From NCBI GenBank assembly GCA_020137815.1, contig CM035353.1:2241982-2305981 (forward strand): a DNA stretch of 64,000 nucleotides. The letters are read 5' to 3'. Below are positions 63,905-64,000 of this stretch, one piece after another. The notes under the pieces were generated by a model. That model was not told the origin of the DNA. It saw only the letters and a program-made list of their open reading frames with translations, and searched no databases. Position 1 is the stretch's first letter. Each line of letters opens with the position of its first letter. Source of the stretch: Hormiphora californensis. Taxonomy: Eukaryota; Ctenophora; Tentaculata; Cydippida; Pleurobrachiidae. A program made the position numbers and the translations under genes.

Positions 63905-64000
63905 CTGAAACCAATCATGACTATAATTCCAATTGCTGCATCTGCCACAGGTAAAACACGATATAAAATTAGGAGCTACTATTCATTTCTTACTTTTGAT

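Overview
This is a eukaryotic, almost certainly metazoan, window. Its genes are split into many short exons with GT..AG introns, often 60-200 bp long. The families are animal-type: SPT16/FACT, FAPP2-like PH+GLTP protein, CELF RNA-binding protein, sushi/CCP exons, F-type lectins, a 7TM receptor and SVOP-like transporters. The compact introns and high density of small mobile elements suit a small-bodied or basal invertebrate such as a sponge, but I cannot fix the phylum.

Layout. 1-3.1 kb: (GACA)n, one plus-strand sushi exon and a foldback element. 3.1-19 kb: a 27-exon minus-strand SUPT16H (SPT16) gene. Its introns hold MITEs, two short Helitrons, a truncated LINE inside a MITE, two NPC1-like exons and an intronless 7TM receptor gene. 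19.7-23 kb: two SVOP-like transporters head to head, the left one broken. 23-28.4 kb: repeats and two long foldbacks. 28.4-33.2 kb: an unidentified plus-strand gene with symmetric phase-1 exons, then minus-strand sushi exons, one intact and two decayed. 33.1-39.5 kb: repeats and sequence that looks corrupted. 39.6-42 kb: a 2-kb foldback and palindromic satellite. 42.5-46 kb: a small coiled-coil gene, then RPS2 and RPL29. 46.7-49.3 kb: a FAPP2-like gene. 49.6-54.6 kb: two tandem secreted F-type-lectin genes. 54.5-61.6 kb: two near-identical copies of a KIAA1143 (DUF4604) locus, the first with a Penelope-like insertion, probably two haplotypes joined end to end by the assembler. 61.6-63.1 kb: a CELF-like gene without RRM3. 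63.6-63.9 kb: last exon of an unidentified gene.

Most unusual signal. At seven places in at least four genes, short tandem repeats are centred on a splice junction, so the exon end and its splice site are copied 2 to 13 times. Six cases copy the 5' splice site (SPT16 exons 6, 14, 16 and 17, the NPC1-like exon, a FAPP2 exon); one copies a 3' splice site (KIAA1143). Separately, a ~109-bp hAT-like MITE (about 14 copies or fragments) carrying GTCACGTGAC lies 8-14 bp downstream of three 5' splice sites, and a 1-kb foldback sits 8 bp from a fourth.

The housekeeping genes (FACT chromatin factor, two ribosomal proteins, lipid transfer, RNA-binding protein) show no shared pathway; they look like ordinary neighbours. 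Only the paired paralogues (transporters, lectins, KIAA1143 copies) are clustered by duplication. Single-base frameshifts in SPT16 and in the left transporter, together with corrupted tracts, mean base-level accuracy is uneven and some apparent lesions may be sequencing errors.
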